Shown here: positions 17,162 to 27,013 of the stretch, piece after piece
How positions within the stretch are numbered: the first letter of the stretch is position 1
Layout of the letters: every line of letters starts with the position of its first letter
Assembly (NCBI RefSeq): GCF_010974945.1
Contig: NZ_JAAIVB010000036.1
Location: forward strand, 45,748-109,747
Reading direction: 5' to 3'
Origin: Noviherbaspirillum galbum
GTDB lineage: Bacteria > Pseudomonadota > Gammaproteobacteria > Burkholderiales > Burkholderiaceae_D
DNA: 64,000 bases
Translations under genes and position numbers: made by a program
Notes under the pieces: model-generated
The model's database searches: none
Told to the model about the DNA's origin: nothing
What the model saw: the letters and a program-made list of their open reading frames with translations, nothing else

Positions 17162-17911
17162 GGAAGGTTGCGTTTTTTTCTCCGTTGAACCGGTTGCTTT
17201 TCCCAGTCCGTGGGGGCTTGCCGGGACTGGCCCCGGTGGGCTCGCCTTCGGCATTGCGTGACGGCGAACGATACGACCACCACACTCGCGCCCTGAATAC
17301 CAAGCTCCCTCCCTTTCAAGGGGAGGGTTGGGGTGGGGGTGGGTTTCTTCCGCAAGCAAAGAACAGCGTCGGCATGATCATCGAAATAAATACTGTTCTC
17401 TACATGCGGCCGAACCCCATCCCCACCCTAGCCCTCCCCTTGAAAGGGAGGGGACAGAGCGGAAGGTGCTTGAAAGGACGGAGGTGCTAATTCGTCTGCG
17501 GCACCGTGCTCCCCGTCGTCGGAACAAACTCGAGCCATGCCGATGCGGCAGGAGGTCAAGTCATCGGATGCCTTCCAGGTGCTTACTACCGCGGAGGACG
17601 GCATCCCCTCAACCCATCGAGCAAGGCCACCCGAAGTGACTCCCACATGGGGGTTGAAGCAGCTTTCTTTGGGTACTTTCGTAGGGCCCGCCTAGGGTCT
17701 GCTGATAAAGAAAGTACCTGGGCCGCCGGGACCAGCCCCGGCAAGTCCCCACGGAGTGGGAGCCGCAACCGGTTCACCGGAGAGAAACCGAAATGGGATT
17801 CCAGCCTGCGCGGGAACGACGGCGTGTTGTAGAAGTTCATGAGGTGGCGCGAACGACACCGCAAGTCCGCGACGGCAAAAGCCGCCAGCAACAAAACCCC
17901 AACTCCTGCCC
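17162..17911. repeat. Non-coding repeat island between the cyclo-ligase gene and dgt
   Basis: A 750-bp stretch without a credible gene, made of nested inverted repeats. The outer pair, about 17180-17242 and 17722-17783, shares roughly 63 bp at clearly high identity (shared core TGAACCGGTTGC). The inner pair, 17307-17343 and 17413-17449, is the CCCTCCCCTTGAAAGGGAGG type. A 9-bp pair, GGTACTTTC/GAAAGTACC, is at 17672-17680 and 17710-17718. A half copy of the REP palindrome seen at 6096-6131 is at 17797-17824. The stretch 17464-17640 shows nothing recognisable. Confidence 0.75.
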
Positions 17912-19045
17912 TCAAATCTCATCCACCGTAAACAACCTCCGATGCTCCCGCATCGCATACCTGTCCGTCATGCCGGCAATGTAATCCGCCACCTTCCTCG
18001 CCTGCCGCTGCCGGTCGCCCGGCACGTGATAATCGGGCGGCATCAGGCTCGGCTCTTCCATGAAGGCATCGAACAGCTGCGTCACGATGCGCCTCGCCTT
18101 GCTGGTCATGCGGTTGACCTGATAATGCTGGTACAGGTTCTCGCGCAGGAAGCGCTTGAGCAGGGTGGCTTCGTTGCGCATCGCCTCGGAGAAGGTGATG
18201 AGCGGCGGCGCGTAGCGCACGTCGTCGATGCTGCGCAGCGTGGTGTGCTCGATGCGTTCGCGCGAGGCTTCGATCAGGTCGATCACGAGCGCATTGATCA
18301 TGCGGCGGATGGTTTCGTGGATGGCGCGGCGGCCGGTAATGCCGGGAAAGACGGTTTCGACTTCGTGCCGGTGGCGCGAATAGAAATCGACTTCGTCGAG
18401 CTGGGCGGTGGTGATCAGGCCGGAGCGCACGCCGTCGTCGATGTCATGGTTGTTGTAGGCGATTTCGTCGGCGAGGTTGGCGAGCTGGGCTTCGAGGCTG
18501 GGCTGGGTTTTCTCGATGAAGCGGCGGCCGACGTCGCCGAGCGATGCCGCATTCTTGACCGAGCAATGCTTGAGAATGCCTTCGCGGGTTTCGAAGGTGA
18601 GGTTCAGGCCGTTGAAGGCGCCGTAGTGTTCCTCCAGCTCGTCCACCACGCGCAGGCTTTGCAGGTTGTGCTCGAAGCCGCCATCGTTCTTCATGCAGTC
18701 GTTGAGCGCGTCCTGGCCGGCATGGCCGAAGGGCGTGTGGCCGAGGTCGTGCGCGAGGGAAATCGCTTCCACGAGGTCTTCGTTGAGGCAGAGGTTGCGG
18801 GCGATGGAGCGGGCGATCTGCGCCACCTCGATGCTGTGGGTCAGCCGGGTGCGGAACAGGTCGCCCTCGTGGTTGACGAAGACCTGGGTCTTGTATTCGA
18901 GCCGCCGGAAGGCGGTGGAATGGATGATGCGGTCGCGGTCGCGCTGGAACTGGCTGCGCAGCGCCGGCGCGTCTTCCGGGAAGCGCCTGCCCCGCGATGC
19001 CTCGGAACGGGCGGCGTAGGGGGCGAGGTGGGCTTCGATGTGCAT
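17912..19045 (-). CDS. dgt: dGTPase-like deoxynucleoside triphosphate triphosphohydrolase
   Basis: A 377-residue HD-domain enzyme that removes tripolyphosphate from dGTP or other dNTPs. The metal-binding HD motif is in [18 protein letters not shown], preceded by [33 protein letters not shown] is typical of the family. It is the shorter, non-enterobacterial form. It lies 10 bp downstream of aroB on the same strand, the usual aroK-aroB-dgt order in Burkholderiales. The exact substrate range is not readable. Confidence 0.93.
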   Translation of the reverse strand: MHIEAHLAPYAARSEASRGRRFPEDAPALRSQFQRDRDRIIHSTAFRRLEYKTQVFVNHEGDLFRTRLTHSIEVAQIARSIARNLCLNEDLVEAISLAHDLGHTPFGHAGQDALNDCMKNDGGFEHNLQSLRVVDELEEHYGAFNGLNLTFETREGILKHCSVKNAASLGDVGRRFIEKTQPSLEAQLANLADEIAYNNHDIDDGVRSGLITTAQLDEVDFYSRHRHEVETVFPGITGRRAIHETIRRMINALVIDLIEASRERIEHTTLRSIDDVRYAPPLITFSEAMRNEATLLKRFLRENLYQHYQVNRMTSKARRIVTQLFDAFMEEPSLMPPDYHVPGDRQRQARKVADYIAGMTDRYAMREHRRLFTVDEI

Positions 19046-19055
19046 GGACGCGGCG

Positions 19056-20174
19056 TCAGGCGGTGCGAGCGGTGCAGGCGGCGATGGTGGCCAGCAGCGC
19101 GTCCTGCGGCGCCGGCATGATGACCGAGCGACCCAGCGGCTTGAGCAGGATGAACTTGATCTGTCCGCCCTCGTTCTTCTTGTCGACCTCCATCAGTTCC
19201 AGCCAGCGCGCTGCACCGAGGTCGGGCGCGGTCACGGGCAGGCCGGCGGCCTTGACCAGCGCCGCGATGCGCTCGCGCGTCGCGGCGTCGATGAAGCCGA
19301 GCCGATGCGACAGGTCGGCCGCCATGACCATGCCGCAGCCCACCGCTTCGCCGTGCAGCCATTCGCCGTAGCCCATGCCGGCTTCGATGGCATGGCCGAA
19401 GGTATGGCCGAAGTTGAGGATGGCGCGCAGGCCGCCTTCGCGTTCGTCCTGGCGCACCACATCCGCCTTGATCTCGCAGGAACGCTGGATGGCATGCGCC
19501 AGCGCGACCGGGTCGCGGGCCATGAGGAGGCCGATGCTGGCCTCGATCCAGTCGAAGAAGGCGGGGTCGATGATGGCGCCGTGCTTGATGACCTCGGCCA
19601 GGCCGGCGGACAGTTCGCGGTCCGGCAAGGTATCGAGGGTGGCGGTGTCTGCGATCACGGCCTGCGGCTGGTAGAAAGCGCCGATCATGTTCTTGCCGAG
19701 GGGATGGTTGATGCCGGTCTTGCCGCCGACCGAGGAATCGACCTGGGACAGCAGCGTCGTCGGCACCTGCACGAAAGGCACGCCGCGCATGTAGGCCGCC
19801 GCAGCGAAGCCGGCCATGTCGCCGATCACGCCCCCGCCCAGCGCCACGATGGTTGTCTTGCGGTCGCATTTCTCGGCCAGCAGGACGTCGAAGATCTTCA
19901 TCAGGTTGCCCCAGTGTTTTTCTTCTTCGCCGTCGGGCAGCACCACCGTGGTCACCTGCATGCCAGCCTCTCGCAGGAGGCCGGCGACACGCTCGAGGTA
20001 GAGCGGGCCGACCACGGTGTTGGTGACGATCGCCACCCGCTTGCCGGCAACGTGCCGCGCCAGCAGCTCTGGAGAGTTCAACAGGGATTGCCCGATGGTA
20101 ATCGGGTAGCTGCGGTCGCCCAGGTCGACCTGGAGCTGGATGGGGGGATGCGGCGTGCGGTGGTCGGCGGTCAT
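19056..20174 (-). CDS. aroB: 3-dehydroquinate synthase
   Basis: A 372-residue enzyme of the shikimate pathway that makes 3-dehydroquinate from DAHP using NAD and a divalent metal. NAD-binding [20 protein letters not shown], then [20 protein letters not shown], and the metal-ligand region [12 protein letters not shown] are all present. The ATG at 20174 (MTADHR) is chosen; it follows the aroK stop by 7 bp, and an upstream extension would run into aroK. It sits in the aroK-aroB-dgt series. Confidence 0.96.
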   Translation of the reverse strand: MTADHRTPHPPIQLQVDLGDRSYPITIGQSLLNSPELLARHVAGKRVAIVTNTVVGPLYLERVAGLLREAGMQVTTVVLPDGEEEKHWGNLMKIFDVLLAEKCDRKTTIVALGGGVIGDMAGFAAAAYMRGVPFVQVPTTLLSQVDSSVGGKTGINHPLGKNMIGAFYQPQAVIADTATLDTLPDRELSAGLAEVIKHGAIIDPAFFDWIEASIGLLMARDPVALAHAIQRSCEIKADVVRQDEREGGLRAILNFGHTFGHAIEAGMGYGEWLHGEAVGCGMVMAADLSHRLGFIDAATRERIAALVKAAGLPVTAPDLGAARWLELMEVDKKNEGGQIKFILLKPLGRSVIMPAPQDALLATIAACTARTA

Positions 20175-20181
20175 GAAAGCG

Positions 20182-20739
20182 TCAGGGAATCGAGGTGGTC
20201 TTGCCGTCTCCCGGAATCGTTTTCTGTACTTGCGCAAGCCGGGAAACAATGGTGTTCACCAGCGATTGTACGTTAGGTCGCCCGGTTTCGATCACGAGGT
20301 CGGCGACTTCGAGGTAGAGCGGCTCGCGTTCGCGGGACAGCTGCTCGAGCTTGGCGCGCGGATCGGGCGTCTGCAGCAGCGGCCGGTTCTTGTCGTGGCT
20401 GGTGCGGGCAAGGATGCTGTTGATGCTGGCGCGCAGGTAGATCACCGTGCCGCGGGTTTTCAGGTACTCGCGGTTTTCCGGCTTGAGGACGGCGCCGCCG
20501 CCCGTCGCCAGGATGATGCCGCTGCGCGAGGTGAGGTCGCGGATGACGTCGGATTCGCGATGCCGGAAGCTGGCCTCGCCCTCGATCTCGAAGATCAATG
20601 GAATCGAGGCGCCGGTGCGCGCCTCGATTTCATGGTCAGAATCGATGAAGGTCTTGTCGAGCTTGCGGGCCAGGGCGCGGCCGACTGTCGTCTTGCCGGC
20701 GCCCATGAGCCCTACGAGAAAAATGTTGGAAGACTGCAA
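20182..20739 (-). CDS. aroK: Shikimate kinase, TTG start
   Basis: A 185-residue kinase phosphorylating shikimate at O-3. The Walker A motif [11 protein letters not shown], shikimate-binding DSDHEIE, RHRES and GGGAV, and the lid region RPLLQ are visible. No upstream ATG is possible: the frame opens with TTG at 20739, one base after the TAA of the lipoprotein gene (TAAATTG), so translation is probably coupled to that gene. The product is otherwise of standard length. Confidence 0.95.
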   Translation of the reverse strand: MQSSNIFLVGLMGAGKTTVGRALARKLDKTFIDSDHEIEARTGASIPLIFEIEGEASFRHRESDVIRDLTSRSGIILATGGGAVLKPENREYLKTRGTVIYLRASINSILARTSHDKNRPLLQTPDPRAKLEQLSREREPLYLEVADLVIETGRPNVQSLVNTIVSRLAQVQKTIPGDGKTTSIP

Positions 20740-20740
20740 T

Positions 20741-22924
20741 TTAGTTTGAACGGAACGCGAATCCCGTTTCCATGCCCTTCGGAGTCTTTACTTTTAAGGT
20801 AAAGCCGCCCGAAGCGCAACCCGCGTCTGTCTTGATCACCATCTGGTGGTAGCTGCCGCCAATGGCATTGATTGACGGAACTACCGATGGGAAGATGGTC
20901 AGGGGGCCGATCTTGTCGCCGTCTGCCGAGCTCACGGTCGTGCCAGCAGGGAGGGGATTATTGTGCAGATCGGTCAGGCGGAATACCAGGGGCTGGTTCG
21001 AGCAGCTTGCGCCGGCGACACCATTGAGGACCATCGGATTGCCGTCGGAACTCGTCCAGTCGCGGCAGCTCTTGTTGTCGACCGCGGTTCCATTGCAGAC
21101 CTGGCGGATCAGCGTGGCGTTCGAACCGCTGAACACCATTTCGATCGAGCGGCGGATATAGTTCAGGCCCCATTTGCCATCGCCATTCGGGGTAAAGGCT
21201 GTATGACCATACGGGAATGGCTGATCGCCCCTGGCAACGTCGTAGTTGCCATCCAGCGAACTGGGGCTGGTGACGTCGGCGGGATCCCACGTGGCCACGC
21301 CGGTATCGAGGAAGGGATCGCCCTGGTCGGTAAAGGACTCGCCGCCACTCACGCAGGTATCGACGAGCGGACGGTAGACCGGCGGCACGACGCCGTCCGG
21401 ACCGACGAAGCTGGTGCAGGAATACTGGCCGTCGCCGTTGGCATCGACGAAATCCTCCAGGCCCTGGACATAGGCCAGCACCGTGACGCGGCCGTTGGCC
21501 GGCCGGAAATCCTGGCTGCGTAGTTGGACCGTGCAACCGCCATTGGTGGTGTTGCAGGCGCCTTGGGCGGAACTGCCGATGGCGCCGCCTTCGGTGACGA
21601 AGTTGACCGTCGTGCCGTCGGAGACCGGGTTGCCGTACTGGTCGGCCAGCAGCACCGTGACCTTGGCGATTTCATTGTCGAAGCCCCAGCCCTCGAAGTT
21701 GTAGGCATCGGGGGACAGCGACATGTTCTTCTGGATCGGGAAGCCGGTGGTGATGGTCAGCGCGTCGGACAGGCCGCTGAGGGTCAGGTTGTTGCGCGAG
21801 GCTTCGGCGATGACGCGCACCGGCGTCGGGATGGTGCCCGAGGACACGGTGGTGCGGACCACGCCGCTGGCATCGGTGGTGCCCTTGACGGGCTGCACCG
21901 TCAAGCCGCCGGTGGTGGTGGTGGCGCGGAAATTGACGTCGACGCCGGCGAGCGGGTTGTTGTTCTGGTCGACGACCTTGTAAGTCAGCTGTGCCGCTTC
22001 GAGGCGACCGAGGCCGCCCGAGCCCTTGAGGACCATGGATGTGCCGGTCAGGTTGGAGCCGACGAACTGGATCGCGCCGATGTTGGCGCTCGACACCGGC
22101 AGGGTAATGGTCTTGCTGGACGTGCCGATGGCCGCGGTGATGGTATCGGTGCCGCGCAGGCAGCCGTTGTTGGTGTAGGTGGCGGACTGGATGCCATTGC
22201 TCAGCGAACCGATCACGATGGTCGCCGTGCCGTCGCCGACGCACAGCGAGGTCACCGTCAGGCCGGACACCTTGTCGACGGGCTGGCCGTTGCTGGTGAC
22301 CGGGATGCTCAGGGTCGCGGTGCTGAAGGCGGCCAGGCTGCCCGAGGGCGCGGGCGAAAAGGCCAGCGCGCCGACGCTCAGCGGCGCCGCGCCGACGGCG
22401 ATGTTGGTGGTGGCGGAGCCGCTGACGGAGCCGGTGGACGCGCTGGCCGTGATGGTGAGCGCGCCTGCGGACGAGAAGTCCCTGGGCTTGACGTTGATCA
22501 CCGCCACGCCGTTGGCATCGGTCAGTGCGGAGCCGCTGGCCGGCGTGAAATCGACGAGCGAGCTGTCGCTGGCGGTGAACTTGACGACCGCGTTGCTGAG
22601 CGCGGCGCCGGCGGCACTCTTGAAGGTCGCCTTGACCGTGCCGGTCTGGCCGCCCGAGAGCGAATTCGTTTCAGCGCCGGCGCTGGTGACCATGGCGACG
22701 CCAAGCTGGCCGGTCGACACGGTAGCGTTGGATGCGGTGCTGCCGGACGAGGTGCCGCTGCCGGTACCGGTGCTGGTGCCGCCCGAGCTGCCGCCGCTGA
22801 GGTTGCCGCCGGACGCGGTGCCGGCGGAACCGCCGCCGCCGCCGCAGGAAACCAGGGTCAGCACTGCCAGGCTGACGAGACAGAGGCGGCCGAGGTCGCG
22901 CGCGCTATGGGTCTTGATTTTCAT
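20741..22924 (-). CDS. Ig-like (Big-type) domain outer-surface lipoprotein
   Basis: A 727-residue predicted lipoprotein of unknown role. The signal peptide ends in the lipobox LVSC with C27, followed by a poly-Gly and then Gly/Ser/Thr-rich linker to about residue 68. At least three Big_1/invasin-like Ig repeats follow, marked by [27 protein letters not shown] and [28 protein letters not shown] and TPNGDGKWG look like calcium-binding loops. Paired cysteines are frequent in the C-terminal half. It lies between pilQ (45 bp) and aroK (1 bp), suggesting a pilus- or envelope-linked function, but that is inference. Confidence 0.85.
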   Translation of the reverse strand: MKIKTHSARDLGRLCLVSLAVLTLVSCGGGGGSAGTASGGNLSGGSSGGTSTGTGSGTSSGSTASNATVSTGQLGVAMVTSAGAETNSLSGGQTGTVKATFKSAAGAALSNAVVKFTASDSSLVDFTPASGSALTDANGVAVINVKPRDFSSAGALTITASASTGSVSGSATTNIAVGAAPLSVGALAFSPAPSGSLAAFSTATLSIPVTSNGQPVDKVSGLTVTSLCVGDGTATIVIGSLSNGIQSATYTNNGCLRGTDTITAAIGTSSKTITLPVSSANIGAIQFVGSNLTGTSMVLKGSGGLGRLEAAQLTYKVVDQNNNPLAGVDVNFRATTTTGGLTVQPVKGTTDASGVVRTTVSSGTIPTPVRVIAEASRNNLTLSGLSDALTITTGFPIQKNMSLSPDAYNFEGWGFDNEIAKVTVLLADQYGNPVSDGTTVNFVTEGGAIGSSAQGACNTTNGGCTVQLRSQDFRPANGRVTVLAYVQGLEDFVDANGDGQYSCTSFVGPDGVVPPVYRPLVDTCVSGGESFTDQGDPFLDTGVATWDPADVTSPSSLDGNYDVARGDQPFPYGHTAFTPNGDGKWGLNYIRRSIEMVFSGSNATLIRQVCNGTAVDNKSCRDWTSSDGNPMVLNGVAGASCSNQPLVFRLTDLHNNPLPAGTTVSSADGDKIGPLTIFPSVVPSINAIGGSYHQMVIKTDAGCASGGFTLKVKTPKGMETGFAFRSN

Positions 22925-22969
22925 AAGAATGCCTTGGTGTTGTCTGTTTTGTTCTCGTGATCGGTACGT

Positions 22970-25129
22970 TCAGCGCGCGACGACGCGGTCGGCGACGATC
23001 TTCGGAGTGATGAAGATCAGCAGCTCGGTCTTGTCGTTCGTGCGGCCGGTGCTCTTGAAGAGATTGCCTACCACTGGGATGTCGCCCAGCACCGGCACCT
23101 TCTGGTCGTTGTTGCGCTCGGTCTGCTGGAAGATGCCGCCCAGCACCACCGTGCCGCCGTTCTCGACCAGCACCTGCGTCTTGACGTGCTTGGTGTCGAT
23201 GGCGAAACCGGCACGGGTTTCGACGCCCACGCTGTCCTTGTTGACGTCGACATCGAGGATGATGTTGCCGTCCGGCGTGATCTGCGGCGTGACTTCCAGC
23301 TTGAGGTTCGCCTTGCGGAAGGTGATCGAGGTGGCGCCGCTGGCGGTCGCGACCTGGTACGGCAGCTCGGTGCCCTGCTCGATCAGCGCCTTGAGCTGGT
23401 CGGCGGTGACCACCCGCGGGCTGGAGATGATCTTGCCCTTGCCGTCGGCTTCAAGCGCCGACAGTTCGAGATTCAGGAAGCGGTTGGCCGCTGCCGAGAA
23501 CAGGCTGACCGCGAGGCTGGTCGGGTTGGCGCCGTTGATGCCCGCCGCCGGCAGGTTCACGAACTGGGTATTGTTGTAGGCGCCTTCCTTGATGTCCACC
23601 TGGCCGGTCTGCTCGCCCACGCCGGTGTAGTTGCCGGTGATCGCCGCGCGGTTGTTGCCGCCGAGCGAGTAGCCAGGGTCGCCGCCGCGTAGCGCGCGCA
23701 GGTCGCTGAAGCCGAGCTTGACGCCGAGATTGCGGCTGAACGTGTCGGCCGCTTCGACGATGCGCGCCTCGATCAGCACCTGCTTGGACGCGATGTCGGT
23801 CTTCTGCACCAGCTTGCGCACTTCCTCGATCTTGGAAGCGATGTCGGTGACGAACAGCTGGTTGGTGCGCGGATCGATCACGGCGCTGCCGCGCTTGGAC
23901 AGGATGCTCTTCTTGCTGTCGCCGCCCTCGATGCCGAACGCCATCTTGAAGGACTCGGCCTTCTGGTAGTTGAGCTGGAAGGTTTCAGTCTTGAGCGGCT
24001 CGAGTTCGGCGATCTGGGCCTTCTGTTCGAGCTCCAGCTTTTCCTTGGTCAGCAGTTCTTCCTTGGGCGCGATCCAGAGCACGGAACCGTTCTTGCGCAT
24101 GTCGAGGCCCTTGGCCTGCATGACGATGTCGAGCGCCTGGTCCCAGGGCACGTCCTTCAGGCGCAGCGTGAGGTTGCCGCCGACGGTATCGCTGGTGATG
24201 ATGTTGAGGCCGGTGAAATCGGCGATGACCTGCAGCACGGCGCGCACTTCCACGTTCTGGAAGTTGAGCGACAGGCGCTCGCCGCGGTAGCCCTGGGTGC
24301 CCTGCACCAGCTTGTTGGGATCTTCCTTGATCGGCTTGACCTCGATCACGAGCTGGGAATCGCTCTGGTAGGCGCTGTGTTCCCACAGGCCCTTGGGCTC
24401 GATCACCATGCGCACGTTCTCGCCCTGCGGCGTGGTGGTGACGGTCTGCACCGGCGAACCGAAATCGCTGACGTCGAGGCGGCGGCGCAGCACTTCCGGC
24501 AGCGCGGTCTTCATGAAGTCGACCACGATCGACTGGCCCTGCTGGCGCACGTCGACGGCCACCTGGTTGCTCGGCAGGTCGACCACGATGCGGCCTTCGC
24601 CATTCGCGCCGCGGCGGAAGTCGATGTCGCGCAAGGCCTGCTTGCCGGCCGGGGCGGCCTTGGTGGCCACCGGCAGGCCGGCGGCATTGACCGCCGTCGC
24701 GACGCCGCCTGAGCCGTCGATTGTCACGACGACGGTGTTGTTGTCCACGGTGGTGGCGTAGTTGAGCGGACGCATCAGGTTGAAAACGAGGCGCGAGCGG
24801 TCGCCCGCCTGCACCACGTTGACCGAGCGCACGTCGCCCAGCGCGATGTCCTGGCTGGACTTGCTCATGCCGTTGGCCGTGCCGGAGAAGTCGAGCGCGA
24901 TACGGGCCGGGCTGGTGATGGAAAAGCCGATGGGCGGCTTGGTCACCGGGTTCTTCAACGTGACCTTGACGATGACGTTGGCCCCCTGCTGGCTGGCGGT
25001 GATCGACTCTATCGCGTTTTCCTGCGCGAACGCGGCGCCGCCGGCGAGGAGGATGGCCGCGCCGAGGCTGGCGCGCAGGAGGCCTGCGCGAAGCTGCGTT
25101 GCGAGATGTTGGATTGTGATGGTGATCAT
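22970..25129 (-). CDS. pilQ: Type IV pilus secretin PilQ
   Basis: A 719-residue outer-membrane secretin through which type IV pili extend. It has a signal peptide ending GGAAFA, N-terminal AMIN domains that bind peptidoglycan, the N0/N1 region (GERLSLNFQNVEVRAVLQVI, ADFTGLNIITSDTVGGNLTL) and the C-terminal secretin domain (VTPQITPDGNIILDVDVNKD, then VVLGGIFQQT and VPVLGDIPVVGNLFK). The start at 25129 (MITITI) forms an ATGA overlap with pilP and has GGAGAAC 7 nt upstream; longer starts would lie inside pilP. Last pil gene of pilMNOPQ. Confidence 0.96.
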   Translation of the reverse strand: MITITIQHLATQLRAGLLRASLGAAILLAGGAAFAQENAIESITASQQGANVIVKVTLKNPVTKPPIGFSITSPARIALDFSGTANGMSKSSQDIALGDVRSVNVVQAGDRSRLVFNLMRPLNYATTVDNNTVVVTIDGSGGVATAVNAAGLPVATKAAPAGKQALRDIDFRRGANGEGRIVVDLPSNQVAVDVRQQGQSIVVDFMKTALPEVLRRRLDVSDFGSPVQTVTTTPQGENVRMVIEPKGLWEHSAYQSDSQLVIEVKPIKEDPNKLVQGTQGYRGERLSLNFQNVEVRAVLQVIADFTGLNIITSDTVGGNLTLRLKDVPWDQALDIVMQAKGLDMRKNGSVLWIAPKEELLTKEKLELEQKAQIAELEPLKTETFQLNYQKAESFKMAFGIEGGDSKKSILSKRGSAVIDPRTNQLFVTDIASKIEEVRKLVQKTDIASKQVLIEARIVEAADTFSRNLGVKLGFSDLRALRGGDPGYSLGGNNRAAITGNYTGVGEQTGQVDIKEGAYNNTQFVNLPAAGINGANPTSLAVSLFSAAANRFLNLELSALEADGKGKIISSPRVVTADQLKALIEQGTELPYQVATASGATSITFRKANLKLEVTPQITPDGNIILDVDVNKDSVGVETRAGFAIDTKHVKTQVLVENGGTVVLGGIFQQTERNNDQKVPVLGDIPVVGNLFKSTGRTNDKTELLIFITPKIVADRVVAR

Positions 25130-25713
25130 TTCTTGTTCTCCTGCAGCTCTAGTTTGGCCGGACGCTCCACCCACTCGCCGCTGGCGTCGCGGACGATTTC
25201 CTTGACTTCGACTTCCGATTCGCTGATCCGGGTCACCATGCCGAAGTTCTGCCCGATGTAGTTGCCGACCTTGACCTGGTACACCGACTTGTCGATCTGC
25301 AGCAGGGCGTAGCTCAGGCCGGGCTTCTGCAGCGTGCCGACCATGCGGATGCTGTCGAGCGGGAAGGCTTCGAGGGGTTCCTTGCGCCGGTCGAGGTCGG
25401 GCTTGAGCTTGCCGGGCATGTTGGCCTGGGCGCGCGCGAGGGCGACCGACAGTTTCATGGCGTTGAAGGGATCGACCTCGTTCTTCGCGGCGTACACGAA
25501 GGGCGTGAACTTCTTCGGCTCGGGCAGCTTTTCCACGGTGACCGGCGTCTTGCCGCGTTCATCCTCGGTCCATTTCTGCAGATCATGCATGCCGCTGTCG
25601 CCGCAGCCTGCGAGCAGCACGGGGGCCAGCAGAGCGGCGAGCATGGCGGGAACCCCTAGTCTCAGGGATACGCGGCCGGGGTGCGATGTGTGCAACGGGC
25701 GGGTCGGTGTCAT
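25126..25713 (-). CDS. pilP: Type IV pilus assembly lipoprotein PilP
   Basis: A 195-residue inner-membrane lipoprotein linking the PilNO complex to the secretin. The N-terminal hydrophobic segment ends in the lipobox LLAGC. The C-terminal beta-domain has DSIRMVGTLQKPGLSYALLQ and GNYIGQNFGMVTRISESEVE, characteristic of PilP. It overlaps pilO and pilQ by 4 bp each (ATGA at both junctions), indicating tight translational coupling. Confidence 0.95.
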   Translation of the reverse strand: MTPTRPLHTSHPGRVSLRLGVPAMLAALLAPVLLAGCGDSGMHDLQKWTEDERGKTPVTVEKLPEPKKFTPFVYAAKNEVDPFNAMKLSVALARAQANMPGKLKPDLDRRKEPLEAFPLDSIRMVGTLQKPGLSYALLQIDKSVYQVKVGNYIGQNFGMVTRISESEVEVKEIVRDASGEWVERPAKLELQENKK

Positions 25714-26378
25714 TTCTTCTGCCCCTTGTTCTTGGCATCCGCGGCGGCCTTGCGCTGCGCCGCCACCTCTTCCTTGTCGAGGTAGCGGAAGGTCTTGGCG
25801 ACTGCTTCCAGCATGAGGCTGCCATCCTTGTTGGTCTGGATGTTCAGGTTGTTCAGCGTGACGATGCGCGGCAGGTTGGCGACGTCGCTGGTGAAGGCGC
25901 CGATGTCATGGTAGGAACCCGACACCTTCAGGTCGATCGGCAGCTCGGCGTAGTAGTCCTTGACCAGGGACTGGCCCGGCTTGAACAGGTCGAACTGCAG
26001 GCTGCGGCCGAGGCCGGCCTGGTTGATGTCGGACAGCAGGGCATCCATTTCCGCCTTGCTCGGCAGCTGCTTCTCGAGGGTCGAGACATACTCGCCGACC
26101 TGCTCCTTCTGCTTGCGCAGGGCCGGCAGGTTCACCGCTTGCCGCAGCTTGATCTTGTATTCCTCGCGCAGCCTGACTTCCGCCTGCTGGCCGTGCTCCA
26201 GTTCTTCCATCTGGCCGTCGATGTACAGGAACCAGCCCAGCGCCGCGACCGCCGCGGCGACGCCCACCCCGCACAGGGTGCGTGGAATGACGGGCCATTG
26301 CCCGGGATGCTGGCCGTTGAGCCCGCGGAACTGGGCCGCGACGGTCTGTCCGATATTCTTGAGGTTGAAATCTGCCAT
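25710..26378 (-). CDS. pilO: Type IV pilus alignment protein PilO
   Basis: A 222-residue bitopic inner-membrane protein that pairs with PilN in the pilus alignment complex. One transmembrane helix lies at about residues 30-50 (VGVAAAVAALGWFLYI), followed by a coiled coil and a ferredoxin-like periplasmic domain (YYAELPIDLKVSGSYHDIGA). The ATG at 26378 (MADFNL) is preferred to an in-frame TTG 18 bp upstream that lies at the pilN stop. It overlaps pilP by 4 bp. Confidence 0.94.
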   Translation of the reverse strand: MADFNLKNIGQTVAAQFRGLNGQHPGQWPVIPRTLCGVGVAAAVAALGWFLYIDGQMEELEHGQQAEVRLREEYKIKLRQAVNLPALRKQKEQVGEYVSTLEKQLPSKAEMDALLSDINQAGLGRSLQFDLFKPGQSLVKDYYAELPIDLKVSGSYHDIGAFTSDVANLPRIVTLNNLNIQTNKDGSLMLEAVAKTFRYLDKEEVAAQRKAAADAKNKGQKK

Positions 26379-26392
26379 GATGCTATTCCCGC

Positions 26393-27013
26393 TCAAAGCT
26401 TCTTCGCGGCGGAGGCCGCCGACTGGCCGGACGGCTTCGCCGCGGCATCCTTCTCGCGGCTGCGCTTGATGCCGACGTTGACGGTGAAATCGAACACGCG
26501 CTTGCTGTCGCGCCCCTGTCCGAGGGTGGTCGAGCGGATTTCGATCAGGTCGGGACGTTCCAGCCAGGCCGAATTGTTACCGACGTTGCGCAACAGTTCC
26601 GAGACGCGCTCGTTGGACTGTGCATAGCCGCTGATCACCACGCGCTGGTTTTCCTGCTTCAGGCTGCGCAGGTAGATGCCCTCGGGCACCTGGCGCACGA
26701 GCTCGTCCATCAGGTATACCGGCTGGTTGCGGTCGCTCTGGAGATCTTCCACCGCCTGCTGGCGCGCCTTCAGCGCTTCGATTTCCTGCCTGAGGTTGCC
26801 GATTTCCTTGATCTGCGCGTCGAGCTTGCCGTTTTCCGCCTTCAGGAAGTTGTTGCGCTGGTCCTGGGTGGCGATCTGCGCGGCGTACATGCCGGCCACG
26901 CCAATGACCATGCCGAGCCCGACCACGCCCGCGATGGCCAGCAGCCGGTAGAACGCCGCCTTGCGCTGCTTGCGCTTCTCCTCGCGGTGCGGCAGTAGAT
27001 TGATCTTGACCAT
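26393..27013 (-). CDS. pilN: Type IV pilus alignment protein PilN
   Basis: A 206-residue inner-membrane protein. The first residues, MVKINLLPHRE, form the conserved INLLP motif that docks into cytoplasmic PilM. One transmembrane helix (about 22-45), a periplasmic coiled coil and a fimbrial-assembly domain follow. The C-terminal tail is Ala/Lys/Ser rich. The start codon shares one base with the pilM stop (TGATG), indicating coupled translation. Confidence 0.95.
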   Translation of the reverse strand: MVKINLLPHREEKRKQRKAAFYRLLAIAGVVGLGMVIGVAGMYAAQIATQDQRNNFLKAENGKLDAQIKEIGNLRQEIEALKARQQAVEDLQSDRNQPVYLMDELVRQVPEGIYLRSLKQENQRVVISGYAQSNERVSELLRNVGNNSAWLERPDLIEIRSTTLGQGRDSKRVFDFTVNVGIKRSREKDAAAKPSGQSAASAAKKL

